Positions 26,508-35,196 of a DNA stretch of 64,000 bases are shown piece by piece; within the stretch, counting starts at the first letter, position 1; each line of letters starts with the position of its first letter. The translations under genes were made by a program, and so were the position numbers. Source of the stretch: CANKBT01 sp038235705 (GTDB lineage Bacteria; Actinomycetota; Actinomycetes; Mycobacteriales; SCTD01); contig JBBSTR010000004.1 of NCBI GenBank assembly GCA_038235705.1, forward strand, positions 1-64,000, written 5' to 3'. The notes beneath the pieces were generated by a model. It did no database searches. It was not told where the DNA came from and saw nothing but the letters and a program-made list of their open reading frames with translations.

Positions 26508-26834
26508 TCAGCGAGGCGGTAGGGACCGGACGTACGCGAGGCTCCCGGCGACCCAGCGTTCCAGATCCACGTCGGAGCACAGGGCAGCGGGTTCGACCAA
26601 CAGCCAGCCCGCCAGCGCGCGGCCGCGCATCTCGGTGCGAGCCACCCCCGGCCCGAGCAGGGACTCGGCGTCGGCCGGGTCCACCCGGACCATGAGCCCG
26701 CCGCTGCGGGACGCGGCCACGGCCATGTGACCGCCCACGATCATCGCCACCCCGCCGAACATCACCCGCTCGGTCACCGTCTCACCGACCAGCTTTTCGC
26801 GGAGCCGGTCGAGCAGCTCACCGTCGTACGTCAT
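26508..26834 (-). CDS. TfoX N-terminal domain protein
   Basis: A 108-aa single TfoX-N domain: LREKLVGE..VTERVMFGGVAMIVGGHMAV, then the RTEMRGRALAGWLLV strand and a final helix. In gamma-proteobacteria TfoX/Sxy activates competence genes; in actinobacteria stand-alone copies have no proven role. Its ATG overlaps the stop of the Nudix gene upstream (ATGA), so the two are translationally coupled. Confidence 0.87.
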   Translation of the reverse strand: MTYDGELLDRLREKLVGETVTERVMFGGVAMIVGGHMAVAASRSGGLMVRVDPADAESLLGPGVARTEMRGRALAGWLLVEPAALCSDVDLERWVAGSLAYVRSLPPR

Positions 26835-27334
26835 GGCTGATCATGACGTAGGACGCTCGGCCCGTCGCCGAGCAGCGCCAGCGCGGGCGCGACCAACCGG
26901 TCGCAGTCCGGGGGCAGGGCGTCCACCGGCCACCAGGCGACCTCGACGATCTCCCAGCGGTGTCGCGGCGGGACAGCCAGGCAGGCCGGGTCGCGGGCCA
27001 CCCCGGTCAGCAGCACGGCGGTGAAGGCACCGGTCGGGTCGGGCAGCTCGCCGAGCAGCTGCAGGCCTGGCGCCCGCAGGTCGGACGCACCGACCCCGAC
27101 CTCCTCGGCCAGCTCGCGCGTGCCGCCCGCCACCGGGTCCTCGTCCCGTCGCAGGCCTCCCCCCGGCAGCTCCCAGCCCTGGTGCGAAAGCCACACCCGG
27201 GCGAGCGCGACCCGCCCGTCGTCGTCGGTGAGCACCACCCGCGTGCGCCGGTTGTGCATCCTGCGCAGCACCAGCCTCGTCGGACGGCGGAGAAGCCGGT
27301 GACCGCCCCGCCCGAGCGCGAGCCAGAGCCACAT
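26831..27334 (-). CDS. Nudix hydrolase
   Basis: A protein of about 167 aa with a complete Nudix box GGGLRRDEDPVAGGTRELAEEVG (two pieces: GGGLRRDEDP and RELAEEVG). It begins with a hydrophobic, Arg-rich lead (WLWLALGRGGHRLLRRPTRLVLRR), which could bind the membrane. The substrate is unknown. I prefer the ATG at 27334, which has a purine-rich AGGAGAGGTGG upstream, to the GTG at 27346, which sits inside that site. It is coupled to the TfoX-N gene by a 4-bp overlap. Confidence 0.87.
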   Translation of the reverse strand: MWLWLALGRGGHRLLRRPTRLVLRRMHNRRTRVVLTDDDGRVALARVWLSHQGWELPGGGLRRDEDPVAGGTRELAEEVGVGASDLRAPGLQLLGELPDPTGAFTAVLLTGVARDPACLAVPPRHRWEIVEVAWWPVDALPPDCDRLVAPALALLGDGPSVLRHDQP

Positions 27335-27411
27335 CAGACCTGCCACCTCTCCTGTTCATGCGCTTGACTGACCGCCTACCCAGATCCGCCGACTCGCCCC
27401 CGGAGTGCCGC

Positions 27412-28281
27412 ATGACCCCCCGCCTCGTCCCCGTGCTGCCCGTCGGCATCCTCGTCCTGGCCCTCGCCGGGTGCGCGTCCTCCAGCGCCCCGGCCGCCAC
27501 CGGCACGCCGGGCACCTCGGCCTCTCCGGCCGCCTGCGAGAAGGGCGCGCTGCCCACGCTCAAGGACGGGACGTTCACCGTGGCGACCGACAAGCCGGCG
27601 TACGGACCCTGGTTCGAGGACGACGACCCCACGAACGGCAAGGGCTACGAGAGCGCGGTGGCCTACGCGGTCGCGGACCAGCTCGGCTATCCGAAGGACA
27701 AGGTCACCTGGGTCACCGCGTCCTTCAACTCGGTGATCGCCCCCGGGCCCAAGCCGTTCGACGTCGACATCAACCAGGTCTCGATCACCCCCGAGCGCAA
27801 GCAGGGCCTGGACTTCTCCAGCGGCTACTACGACGTGCGCCAGGCCGTGATCACCACGAAGGGCAGCCCGATCGCCGAGGCGAAGAGCATCGCCGACCTC
27901 AAGGACGCCAAGCTGGGCGCCCAGGTCGGGACGACGTCGTTCACGGCGATCAAGGACCAGATCAAGCCCAGCACCCAGCCCCTGGTGTTCGACAGCAACG
28001 ACCTCGCCAAGGCGGCGCTGATGAACGGTCAGATCGACGGGCTCGTCGTCGATCTGCCGACCGCGTTCTACCTCGTCAACGCCGAGCTCACGGACGGCGT
28101 GATCGTCGGTCAGCTGCCCAAGGTCGCGGGAGCGGAGGAGCAGTTCGGGATGGTCCTCGACAAGGGCAGTGCCCTGACCCCCTGCGTGACCGACGCGGTC
28201 GACGCGCTGCGCAAGGACGGGACGCTCGACAAGCTCCAGGCGACCTGGCTGACGCAGGCCGGCGCGCCCGAGCTCAGCTAG
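27412..28281 (+). CDS. amino-acid ABC transporter substrate-binding lipoprotein (family 3)
   Basis: A 289-aa precursor with a signal peptide and lipobox LALAGC (Cys21), then the SBP family 3 fold (TFTVATDKPAYGPWFEDD, GYESAVAYAVADQLG, DFSSGYYDVRQAVI). It captures a polar amino acid outside the cell for the permease and ATPase encoded just downstream. The ATG at 27412 puts the signal peptide at the N-terminus and has GGAG 7 nt upstream; an in-frame ATG at 27358 would bury it. The permease gene starts 3 bp after the stop. Confidence 0.93.
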   Translation: MTPRLVPVLPVGILVLALAGCASSSAPAATGTPGTSASPAACEKGALPTLKDGTFTVATDKPAYGPWFEDDDPTNGKGYESAVAYAVADQLGYPKDKVTWVTASFNSVIAPGPKPFDVDINQVSITPERKQGLDFSSGYYDVRQAVITTKGSPIAEAKSIADLKDAKLGAQVGTTSFTAIKDQIKPSTQPLVFDSNDLAKAALMNGQIDGLVVDLPTAFYLVNAELTDGVIVGQLPKVAGAEEQFGMVLDKGSALTPCVTDAVDALRKDGTLDKLQATWLTQAGAPELS

Positions 28282-28284
28282 CCG

Positions 28285-29217
28285 GTGACGACGCCCGCAG
28301 GCGGGGACGCGATCCTGGGGGCGGGAGGCGTCTCCGGGCCCCAGCTCGTCGCCAGCACTGCCCGGCCCGACGACTGGACCCCCAGCCCGCGTCAGCAGGC
28401 CCGGGAGTCGGCTCGTCGCCGCGCCACCCGGCGCAGCGCGACGCTCGCCGCCTCCAGCACGCTGGGCTTCGGCCTCGTCGTCGGGTTCGCGGTCAGCCAG
28501 AGCTCGGGGTGGCCCCGCGTCCGCGAGAGCTTTTTCAACGTCGACGCCGGCCGCGCGGCGCTGCCGGACGTGGCCCGCGGTCTCCTGCTCAACCTGCAGG
28601 TGCTCGCGATCTGTGCCGTGTTCGTCCTGGTCTTCGGGATGCTCGTCGCGGTCGCTCGCACCACCCGCGGCCCGGTCACCCTGCCGTTGCGGATCCTGGC
28701 GGCGGCCTACACCGACCTGTTCCGTGGGCTGCCGTTCATCCTCGTGCTGCTGCTGATCGGCTTCGGCGTGCCGGGGCTGCGCCTGCAGGGCCTTCCGACC
28801 GGACCGGCGTTCCTCGGCGGTGTCGCGCTCACGCTGACCTACTCGGCGTACGTGGCCGAGGTCTTCCGGGCCGGCATCGAGGCGGTGCACCCGAGCCAGC
28901 GGGCCGCGGCCCGGAGCCTGGGTCTGTCGTACGCCAAGACCATGCGCTTCGTGGTGCTGCCGCAGGCCGTGCGGCGGGTCACCGCCCCCCTGCTCAACGA
29001 CCTGGTCAGCCTGCAGAAGGACACCGGCCTGATCAGCGTCCTCGGCGCCATCGACGCGGTGCGGGCCGCCCAGATCGATACGGCGCAGATCGCCAACTTC
29101 ACGCCGTACGTCGTTGCCGGCGCCCTGTTCGTCGCGCTCACCATCCCGGTCACCCGGCTCACCGACGCGCTCACCGCACGCTCGGACCGACGACGCGCCG
29201 CGACCGGTGCACTGTGA
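28285..29217 (+). CDS. amino-acid ABC transporter permease (HisM/GlnP family)
   Basis: A 310-aa protein. The first ~50 residues are polar, and about five or six membrane helices follow. The conserved cytoplasmic coupling loop reads GIEAVHPSQRAAARSLGLSYAKTM, ending at VVLPQA, as in the His/Glu/Gln/Arg/opine permease family. GTG start. It overlaps the ATPase gene by GTGA, so all three subunits should be made together. Permease homodimerisation is expected because only one is encoded. Confidence 0.93.
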   Translation: MTTPAGGDAILGAGGVSGPQLVASTARPDDWTPSPRQQARESARRRATRRSATLAASSTLGFGLVVGFAVSQSSGWPRVRESFFNVDAGRAALPDVARGLLLNLQVLAICAVFVLVFGMLVAVARTTRGPVTLPLRILAAAYTDLFRGLPFILVLLLIGFGVPGLRLQGLPTGPAFLGGVALTLTYSAYVAEVFRAGIEAVHPSQRAAARSLGLSYAKTMRFVVLPQAVRRVTAPLLNDLVSLQKDTGLISVLGAIDAVRAAQIDTAQIANFTPYVVAGALFVALTIPVTRLTDALTARSDRRRAATGAL

Positions 29218-29957
29218 CCGGTCCTGGGGACGCGGTTCTGCAGCTTCGGGACATCCGTAAGCGCTACGGCAAGAGCTGGGTGCTGCGCGGCATCGACCTC
29301 ACGCTGACCGAGGGCACCGCGACCGTGCTGATCGGTGCCTCCGGCAGCGGGAAGTCGACGCTGCTGCGGTGCGTCAACCTGCTCGAGACGATCGACGACG
29401 GGCAGGTGCTGCTCGACGGCGACGACATCTCCGAGGTGGGCACCGACCCCGACGAGGTGCGTCAGCGGATCGGGGTCGTGTTCCAGGCCTTCAACCTGGT
29501 CCCGCACCTGTCGGTGCTGTCCAACATCACGCTCGCGCCCCGGCGCGTCCACAAGATGGGACGGGGCCAGGCCGAGCAGGAGGCCCGCGAGCTGCTCGAG
29601 CGGTTCGGGCTGGCCGACAAGGCCGACACCTACCCCGACCGGCTGTCCGGCGGGCAGCAGCAGCGCGTCGCGATCGTCCGTGCGCTGGCGGCCAAGCCCC
29701 GGCTGCTGCTGCTGGACGAGGTCACCTCAGCACTGGACCCCGAGCTGGTCGGTGAGGTGCTCGCCCTGGTCGCCGAGCTGCGCAGCCAGGGAATGACGAT
29801 GCTGATCGCGAGCCACGAGATGGGCTTCGTCCGGGAGATCGCCGACCACGTGGTCTTCCTGGACGCCGGGACCGTCTGCGAGCAGGGACCGCCGACCGAG
29901 CTGCTGGCCAGGCCCCGCGAGGAACGCACCCGGGCCTTCCTCTCGCGCATCCTGTAG
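29214..29957 (+). CDS. amino-acid ABC transporter ATP-binding protein
   Basis: A 247-aa ABC ATPase of the GlnQ/HisP type: Walker A GASGSGKST near residue 40, Q-loop VFQAFNLVPHL, signature LSGGQQQR, Walker B LLLLDEVTSALD and H-loop ASHEMGF. It powers the importer formed with the two genes before it. The GTG start lies inside the GTGA overlap with the permease. A much longer open frame upstream is only a shadow of those genes. Confidence 0.95.
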   Translation: MTGPGDAVLQLRDIRKRYGKSWVLRGIDLTLTEGTATVLIGASGSGKSTLLRCVNLLETIDDGQVLLDGDDISEVGTDPDEVRQRIGVVFQAFNLVPHLSVLSNITLAPRRVHKMGRGQAEQEARELLERFGLADKADTYPDRLSGGQQQRVAIVRALAAKPRLLLLDEVTSALDPELVGEVLALVAELRSQGMTMLIASHEMGFVREIADHVVFLDAGTVCEQGPPTELLARPREERTRAFLSRIL

Positions 29958-29995
29958 ACCCGGTTCGGGCTGTGCCGCACGGGCAGGTGACCGTC

Positions 29996-31045
29996 ATGGA
30001 ACACAGGAACCTCGGTCACACCGGGATGATGGTCAGCCCGCTCTGCCTCGGCGCGATGATGTTCGGCGCGTGGGGCGAGCCCGACCACGACGTGTCGGTC
30101 TCGATCATCCACGCGGCGCTCGACGCCGGGATCAACTTCGTCGACACCGCCGACATCTACGCCCGGGGTGAGTCCGAGGAGATCGTCGGCAAGGCGCTGG
30201 AGGGACGGCGCGACGACGTCATCCTGGCGACCAAGTTCCACGGCCCGATGGACGTGAACATGGGCGAGACCGGTGACCCGAACCGGCGCGGCAACTCTCG
30301 CCGCTGGATCGTCCGCGAGGTCGAGGACAGCCTTCGGCGGTTGCGTACCGACTGGATCGACCTCTACCAGGTGCACCGTCCCGACACGGGCACCGACGAC
30401 GAGGAGACGCTGTCCGCGCTCACCGACCTCGTCACCGCGGGCAAGATCCGTGCTTTTGGGTCGTCGACGTTCCCCGCCTACCGGATCGTCGAGGACCAGT
30501 GGATCTCCGCACGGCGAGGCCTCGGTCGGTTCGTCTGCGAGCAGCCGCCTTACTCCCTGCTCAACCGCGGGATCGAGCGTGACGTGCTGCCGGTCGCCGA
30601 GAAGTACGGCATGGGGGTCATCCCGTGGAGCCCGCTGGCCGGCGGCTGGCTGACCGGCCGGTTCCGCAAGGGGCAGGAGGCTCCCCAGACCAACCGGGCC
30701 AAGATGATGCCGGGGCGGTTCGACCTGTCCGACCCGGACAACCAGGCCCGCCTCGATGTCGTCGAGCAGCTCGCCGTGCTGGCCGCCGACGCGGGAGTGA
30801 CGCTGGTGCACCTGGCGCTGGCCTTCGTCATGCAGCACCCGGGGGTCACAGCGCCGATCATGGGTCCGCGCACGCGGGAGCAGCTCGACACCCAGCTCGG
30901 CGCGATCGACGTGCAGCTCACTCCTGACGTGCTGGACCGGATCGACAAGATCGTGCCGCCCGGCCTGAACGTCGTCAACGACGGCAACGCGTACGAGACC
31001 GACGCCGTCCAGGATCCGTTTCTGCGCCGCCGCCGCACGGCCTAG
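29996..31045 (+). CDS. aldo/keto reductase
   Basis: A 349-aa AKR barrel. The catalytic tetrad is visible as DTADIY (Asp, Tyr), ATKF (Lys) and YQVHRPD (His). The NADPH-binding end is GPRTREQLD. It is closest in look to the YajO/IolS-like group of general aldehyde or ketone reductases. I chose the ATG at 29996, where EHRNLGHTGMMVSPLCLG begins, rather than the GTG at 29972. It follows the ABC cassette by 38 bp. Confidence 0.93.
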   Translation: MEHRNLGHTGMMVSPLCLGAMMFGAWGEPDHDVSVSIIHAALDAGINFVDTADIYARGESEEIVGKALEGRRDDVILATKFHGPMDVNMGETGDPNRRGNSRRWIVREVEDSLRRLRTDWIDLYQVHRPDTGTDDEETLSALTDLVTAGKIRAFGSSTFPAYRIVEDQWISARRGLGRFVCEQPPYSLLNRGIERDVLPVAEKYGMGVIPWSPLAGGWLTGRFRKGQEAPQTNRAKMMPGRFDLSDPDNQARLDVVEQLAVLAADAGVTLVHLALAFVMQHPGVTAPIMGPRTREQLDTQLGAIDVQLTPDVLDRIDKIVPPGLNVVNDGNAYETDAVQDPFLRRRRTA

Positions 31046-31053
31046 TCCCTCGG

Positions 31054-31587
31054 TCAGGCAAACAGGCCGGGCAGGTCGATCTCTAGCCCCGGCAGGACGT
31101 CGCCGCCGGTCAGGATCGCGCTCTCGTGGGTCACTCCGTCCGCGGTGTGGACGGCCACGAACCGCTGCGCCGGGTAGACGACCCAGACCAGCCGCACGCC
31201 CGCAGCCAGCCACCGTGCCGCGTTCTCGGCGACCGCCCCCGCCCGGTCCGACGGGCTGATCACCTCGACGACGAGGTCGGGTGCGAGGTCGAGGAAGGCC
31301 TGCGACGTCGTGTCTGCCGGGACGCGGTCGGCGCCTACGAAGGCCACGTCCGGAGCCAGGACCGTGTCGGGATCGATGGCGATCCGAAAGCCCGTCTCCG
31401 CACCAAGCACATCGCCGAGCCCTGAGGCGAACACGTGCGCCGAGATCTGGAAGGACACACGACCTGTCGACCGCCCGTGCGGGTAGCCCGTCGGTGCCAT
31501 CTGCCGCAGCTCCCCCTCGACCAGCTCACAGTGCCCGCCCAGCTCTTCGAGCTCCGCGGCGCTCACGGCTGTCGCGACGGCGGTCAT
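31054..31587 (-). CDS. Uma2-family nuclease-fold protein, catalytic Lys replaced
   Basis: A 177-aa protein of the Uma2 (DUF820) PD-(D/E)xK fold. ELVEGELRQMAPTG, LAPDVAFV and LVVEVISPSDR supply the acidic residues. The later helix, usually EKxxxWLAAGVRLVWVV, reads AENAARWLAAGVRLVWVV, so the usual Lys is Asn. The protein may therefore not cut DNA. ATG at 31587 is preferred by homology; an in-frame ATG at 31635 adds 16 residues. The gene start overlaps the helicase relic that precedes it on the same strand. Confidence 0.85.
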   Translation of the reverse strand: MTAVATAVSAAELEELGGHCELVEGELRQMAPTGYPHGRSTGRVSFQISAHVFASGLGDVLGAETGFRIAIDPDTVLAPDVAFVGADRVPADTTSQAFLDLAPDLVVEVISPSDRAGAVAENAARWLAAGVRLVWVVYPAQRFVAVHTADGVTHESAILTGGDVLPGLEIDLPGLFA

Positions 31588-31709
31588 GTCCGAGACGGTA
31601 CGACAGACCCCGGGGTCGCGACCCGGCCGAGCCATAGGGTGTCGCGGGCCCGGGTCATCGCGACATAGAGCTGCCGGCGCCGACGGTCGCCGCCGGCCGC
31701 TCGAGGTTC
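31584..31709 (-). pseudogene. relic of a UvrD/RecB-type helicase C-terminus
   Basis: The 41 codons immediately after the stop of the PNPOx-fold gene read GDRRRRQLYVAMTRARDTLW and then LGRVATPGSVVPSRT, ending in TGA. LYVAMTRARD is the conserved motif VI of superfamily 1A helicases. No upstream helicase domains remain. It looks like the last piece of a deleted helicase gene, fused at its end to the control region of the Uma2 gene. Confidence 0.7.
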
Positions 31710-32357
31710 TCAGGACTCCCCGGTGATCAATCTGGTGGCGTACTCCCCCAGGTCGATCACGCCGCCCTCCGCCTCGGTCCGGTCGCGGTCGGCTGGGCTC
31801 AGCACGTCGTTCACCAGGTCCAGACGCTTCCAGCTCGGGAGGGGCTGGCCACCGGCCGCATCGGGGACGTACGGCGACGACACCACCCGCTCGTGCTTGT
31901 GGATGTAGCGCGCACAGTTGACGAAGGTGTTCTCCACCGTGACGGTCACCAGCTGCACCGAGCCCGGGTAGCGCTCGGTGTCCGCCGCCGAGACTGTCGC
32001 CCGGCCCTGCACCCGCACCCGGTGCGGCGTCTCGAGGTCGATGAACAGCATCCCAACCTGGCCGGTGTCGGCGACGTTGCCCATCGACAGGAACATCCCG
32101 TTCCCGTCGTAGTCCGGGAAGATCACGGTCTTAGGGTCGAGGACGGTCACCAGCCCGACCGGCCCGCCCTTGTACGACACGGTCGGCATCCCGCCGGAGT
32201 CGACCGTGGCCAGGAAGAAGAAGTCGCGGCTCGCCACGAAGTCGTCGTGCGGCGCGCCGAGGGTGTCGGCCATGATCGTGGCGGTCCAGCGGTCTGCCAG
32301 CGCGGTCGAGCCGAACTGCTCCTGCATCGTCGTCTGTGCCTGGGTGTACGGGTCCAC
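31710..32357 (-). CDS. pyridoxamine 5'-phosphate oxidase-fold flavin protein
   Basis: A 215-aa split-barrel protein: FVASRDFFFLATVDSGGMPTVSYKGG, then VIFPDYDGNGMFLSMGNV and VGMLFIDLETPHRVRVQGRA. These are hallmarks of PNPOx-like FMN or F420 proteins of the general stress group, not true PdxH. The GTG at 32357 has AGAGGAG 7 nt upstream; the long frame beyond runs into kynA. It is 41 bp downstream of kynA and may belong to the same transcript. The cofactor and substrate are unknown. Confidence 0.87.
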   Translation of the reverse strand: MDPYTQAQTTMQEQFGSTALADRWTATIMADTLGAPHDDFVASRDFFFLATVDSGGMPTVSYKGGPVGLVTVLDPKTVIFPDYDGNGMFLSMGNVADTGQVGMLFIDLETPHRVRVQGRATVSAADTERYPGSVQLVTVTVENTFVNCARYIHKHERVVSSPYVPDAAGGQPLPSWKRLDLVNDVLSPADRDRTEAEGGVIDLGEYATRLITGES

Positions 32358-32398
32358 GGGATGCTCCTCTGATCGACGGGCGACCAGGTCACCATGCC

Positions 32399-33229
32399 CT
32401 AGAGCCGCGTCCTGACCTCCCACAGCTCCGGGAAGAGCACGATGGACAGGACGCTGCGCAGATAGCCCACGCCGCTGGTGCCTCCCGAGCCGGTCTTGAA
32501 GCCGATCACCCGCTGCACGGTCGTCATGTGGTTGAAGCGCCAGCGCCGGAAGTTGTCCTCGACGTCGATGAGCTTCTCGGCCAGCTCGTACAGGTCCCAG
32601 TAGGTCTCGTGGTCGCGGTAGACGGTGAGCCAGGACGCGAGCACGGTCTCGTCCAGCTCCGGGGGCTGGGTCAGGTCCCGGTTGAGCACCTCGGGCGGCA
32701 CCGGGAGCCCTCGCTCGGCCAGCAGGCGCAGGGCCAGGTCGTACAGGCTGGGGGCGTGCAGCACGGCCTCCAGCGGGTCGTGCAGGTCGGGCCGGTGCTC
32801 GTGCGGGCGTAGCAGGCTGGCGTTGCGGTTGCCGAGCAGGAACTCCACGGTGCGATAGCTGGTCGACTGGAAGCCTGAGGCGTGCCCGAAGGCGTCCCGA
32901 AACTCCAGGTAGTCCGCGGGGGTCAGGGTCTTGAGGACCTCCCACGCGTTGGTCAGCTGCTCCTGGGCCCGCACCACCCGGGTGAGCATCTTCAGCGGCG
33001 CATCGGTGATCCCGTCCTCCAGCAGCGTCATCGCGGCCCTCAGCTCGCGCACGATCAGCTCCAGCCACACCTCCGACACGTGGTGGACGGCGATGAACAG
33101 GTGCTCGTCGTGCGCCTCGGTGATCGGCCGGTGGGCCGCCTTCAGGGTGTCGAGCTGCAGATAGTCGCCATAGCTCAGACTCTGCGTGAAGTCGGTGTAG
33201 GCACTGTCCGCGCCGTCCGGCTCGGTCAT
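32399..33229 (-). CDS. kynA: tryptophan 2,3-dioxygenase
   Basis: A 276-aa protein with family motifs throughout: SYGDYLQLDTLKAAHRP near the N-terminus, HDEHLFIAVHHVSEVW (including the substrate-side His), GFQSTSYRTVEFLLG, and FNHMTTVQRVIGFKTGSGG near the C-terminus with the heme-ligand His. It opens the indole ring of L-tryptophan to N-formylkynurenine using heme and O2. Its ATG overlaps the kynureninase stop (ATGA), so the pair is coupled. Confidence 0.96.
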   Translation of the reverse strand: MTEPDGADSAYTDFTQSLSYGDYLQLDTLKAAHRPITEAHDEHLFIAVHHVSEVWLELIVRELRAAMTLLEDGITDAPLKMLTRVVRAQEQLTNAWEVLKTLTPADYLEFRDAFGHASGFQSTSYRTVEFLLGNRNASLLRPHEHRPDLHDPLEAVLHAPSLYDLALRLLAERGLPVPPEVLNRDLTQPPELDETVLASWLTVYRDHETYWDLYELAEKLIDVEDNFRRWRFNHMTTVQRVIGFKTGSGGTSGVGYLRSVLSIVLFPELWEVRTRL

Positions 33230-34440
33230 GCCCGGTCCTCAAGCACCCGGGCGATGCCCTTCACGGCGTGCCACACGTCCTCGTGCGAGTGGTACAGCGG
33301 TGTGAACCCGAACCGCAGGATGTCTGGCGTACGGAAATCCCCGAGGATGCCTTGGTCGATCAGCTCCTCCATGACCGCGCCCGCCTCGGCGTGCCGGTAG
33401 GAGACATGGCTGCCCCGGTCGACGTGCTCGCGGGGGGTCACCAGGGTGAGCCCCTCCAGCGGCTCCATCAGGTCGATGAACGTGTCGGTCAGCGACAGCG
33501 ACTTGGCCCGGAGCTGGTCGAGGTCCACGCCCGAGAACACGTCGAGGGCGGCGTCCAGCGCCGACAGGTTGAGCACCGCGGGGGTCCCCACCACGTAGCG
33601 GCGGGCGCCTGGTGCCGGCGTGTAGGTGCGGGCCATCTCGAACGGGTCGGCGTGACCCATCCATCCGGCGAGGAACGCCGGGGCGTCGGACTGGTGCCGC
33701 TCGGCGACGAACAGGAAGCTGGGGGCGCCGGGACCACCGTTCAGATATTTGTAGCCACAGCCCACGGCGAAGTCGGCGCCGGCGCCGTTGAGGTCCACCG
33801 GGAACGCGCCGGCGGAGTGGGCCAGGTCCCACACGGTGAGGACCCCCCGCTCTTGGGCCAGCGCCGTCAGACCGGCCAGGTCGAGCCTGCGCCCGGTGCG
33901 GTAGTCGACCTCGGTCAGCAGCATCAGCGCGACCTCGTCGGTCAGGTGCTCCGCCACCTGCGCGGACGGGACGGCCCGGACCTCGTAGCGCTCGCCCAGC
34001 AGGTCGTTCAGCCCCTGCGCGACATAGAGATCGGTAGGAAAGTTGTCGGCGTCGGTGAGGATCACCCGGCGCTCGGTCGGGGCCATCGACAGCGCCGCGG
34101 CGAGCAGCTTGAACAGGTTGACGCTGGTGCTGTCACCGACGGCGACCTCGTGCGGCTGCGCACCGATCAGGGGGGCGATCTTGGCCGCGACCCGGTCGGG
34201 CAGCTGCATCCAGTCCTGCTCGTCCCCGGCCGTCCAGGAGCGGATCAGCTGACCGCCCCACTCCTGCTCGACGACGCGTGCCAGACGCTCGGGCACGGCA
34301 CGGGGAAGCGCGCCCAGGCTGTTGCCGTCCAGGTAGACCACCCCGTCGGGGAGAGTGAACTCGGCGCGCTTGTGGGCCAGCGGGTCGCGGGCGTCCTTCT
34401 CCCGCAGCTGTTCCAGGACGGGATCTGCGGTAACGGTCAT
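33226..34440 (-). CDS. kynU: kynureninase
   Basis: A 404-aa PLP enzyme of fold type I. YLDGNSLGALP is near the N-terminus, VWDLAHSAGAFPVDLNGAGADF forms the cofactor pocket, and GCGYKYLNGGPGAP (Lys about residue 228) forms the Schiff base. It cleaves kynurenine to anthranilate and alanine. The ATG at 34440 begins the normal kynureninase start; the longer frame is non-coding. It is the first gene of the kynU-kynA pair, and no kynurenine formamidase gene lies in the window. Confidence 0.96.
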   Translation of the reverse strand: MTVTADPVLEQLREKDARDPLAHKRAEFTLPDGVVYLDGNSLGALPRAVPERLARVVEQEWGGQLIRSWTAGDEQDWMQLPDRVAAKIAPLIGAQPHEVAVGDSTSVNLFKLLAAALSMAPTERRVILTDADNFPTDLYVAQGLNDLLGERYEVRAVPSAQVAEHLTDEVALMLLTEVDYRTGRRLDLAGLTALAQERGVLTVWDLAHSAGAFPVDLNGAGADFAVGCGYKYLNGGPGAPSFLFVAERHQSDAPAFLAGWMGHADPFEMARTYTPAPGARRYVVGTPAVLNLSALDAALDVFSGVDLDQLRAKSLSLTDTFIDLMEPLEGLTLVTPREHVDRGSHVSYRHAEAGAVMEELIDQGILGDFRTPDILRFGFTPLYHSHEDVWHAVKGIARVLEDRA

Positions 34441-34554
34441 CCGCACACCCTGCCGTACGGGTCGCCTCGGTCCACAGATCGACCCGGTCCTCACCACGCG
34501 ACCTTCGAGACTGTCAGCGTGGGAGCATGACCCCGACACCGCAGGAGGACGCAC

Positions 34555-35097
34555 ATGAGCGTGATGCCGCATGACCGCGCGTGGACGGTGGCCGACCTCG
34601 CCGACACCCCCGACGACGGGTTCCGCTACGAGCTGTGCGACGGGGTGCTGCTCGTGACGAGCGGCCCGAGCAACGCACACCAGATCGTCGTCGGCGAGCT
34701 GCACCTGTTGCTCCGGGCGGGCTGCCCACGCGAGATGCGGGTGATGCTCGCACCGACCGGCTACGAACCGACGGACCGTCGGTCGTTCCAGCCCGACCTG
34801 CTGGTCGCCTGGCGGGCCGACGTCACGCACGCGCCGATCAGCGCGCCGCTGCTCCTGGCCGTCGAGGTGCTGTCACCCTCGACCCGGTCGGTCGACCTGG
34901 TCCTGAAAAGGGCCATGTACGAGGAGAGTGGCGTCGCGACCTACGTCGTGGTCGACCCGCTCGTCCCGTCCGTCCAGGCGTGGGCGCTGCAGGACGGCCA
35001 CTACGCCGAGCTCGGGACGGCCACCGACGACGAGTCTCTCGTGCTGGAGGCACCCTTCCCGATCGTTCTCGTCCCGTCCCGGCTGCTCGACCTGTGA
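34555..35097 (+). CDS. Uma2-family endonuclease-like protein
   Basis: A 180-aa Uma2/DUF820 protein. YELCDGVLLVTSGPS, FQPDLLVAWR, LAVEVLSPSTR and LKRAMYEESGVATYVVVDP give the PD-(D/E)xK set with Lys present. This is a paralogue of the Uma2 gene at 31.1 kb but keeps the catalytic Lys. ATG with a strong AGGAGG site 8 nt upstream. Function of stand-alone Uma2 proteins is not established. Confidence 0.87.
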   Translation: MSVMPHDRAWTVADLADTPDDGFRYELCDGVLLVTSGPSNAHQIVVGELHLLLRAGCPREMRVMLAPTGYEPTDRRSFQPDLLVAWRADVTHAPISAPLLLAVEVLSPSTRSVDLVLKRAMYEESGVATYVVVDPLVPSVQAWALQDGHYAELGTATDDESLVLEAPFPIVLVPSRLLDL

Positions 35098-35196
35098 CCC
35101 GGGTCCGGCCCCAGGGCGCGTGACCGCGGCAGACCTCGTCAGGACGCTGTGCTGATGCATGGCCCGGGCGCTTGACGCGACCGGGACGCTGAGCAG

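Noticed and set aside
23797..26580. very long minus-strand frame through the DinB-fold and acetoacetate--CoA ligase genes
   Set aside because: It merely continues the NrtR-like gene frame upstream; both plus-strand genes it crosses have clear family motifs.
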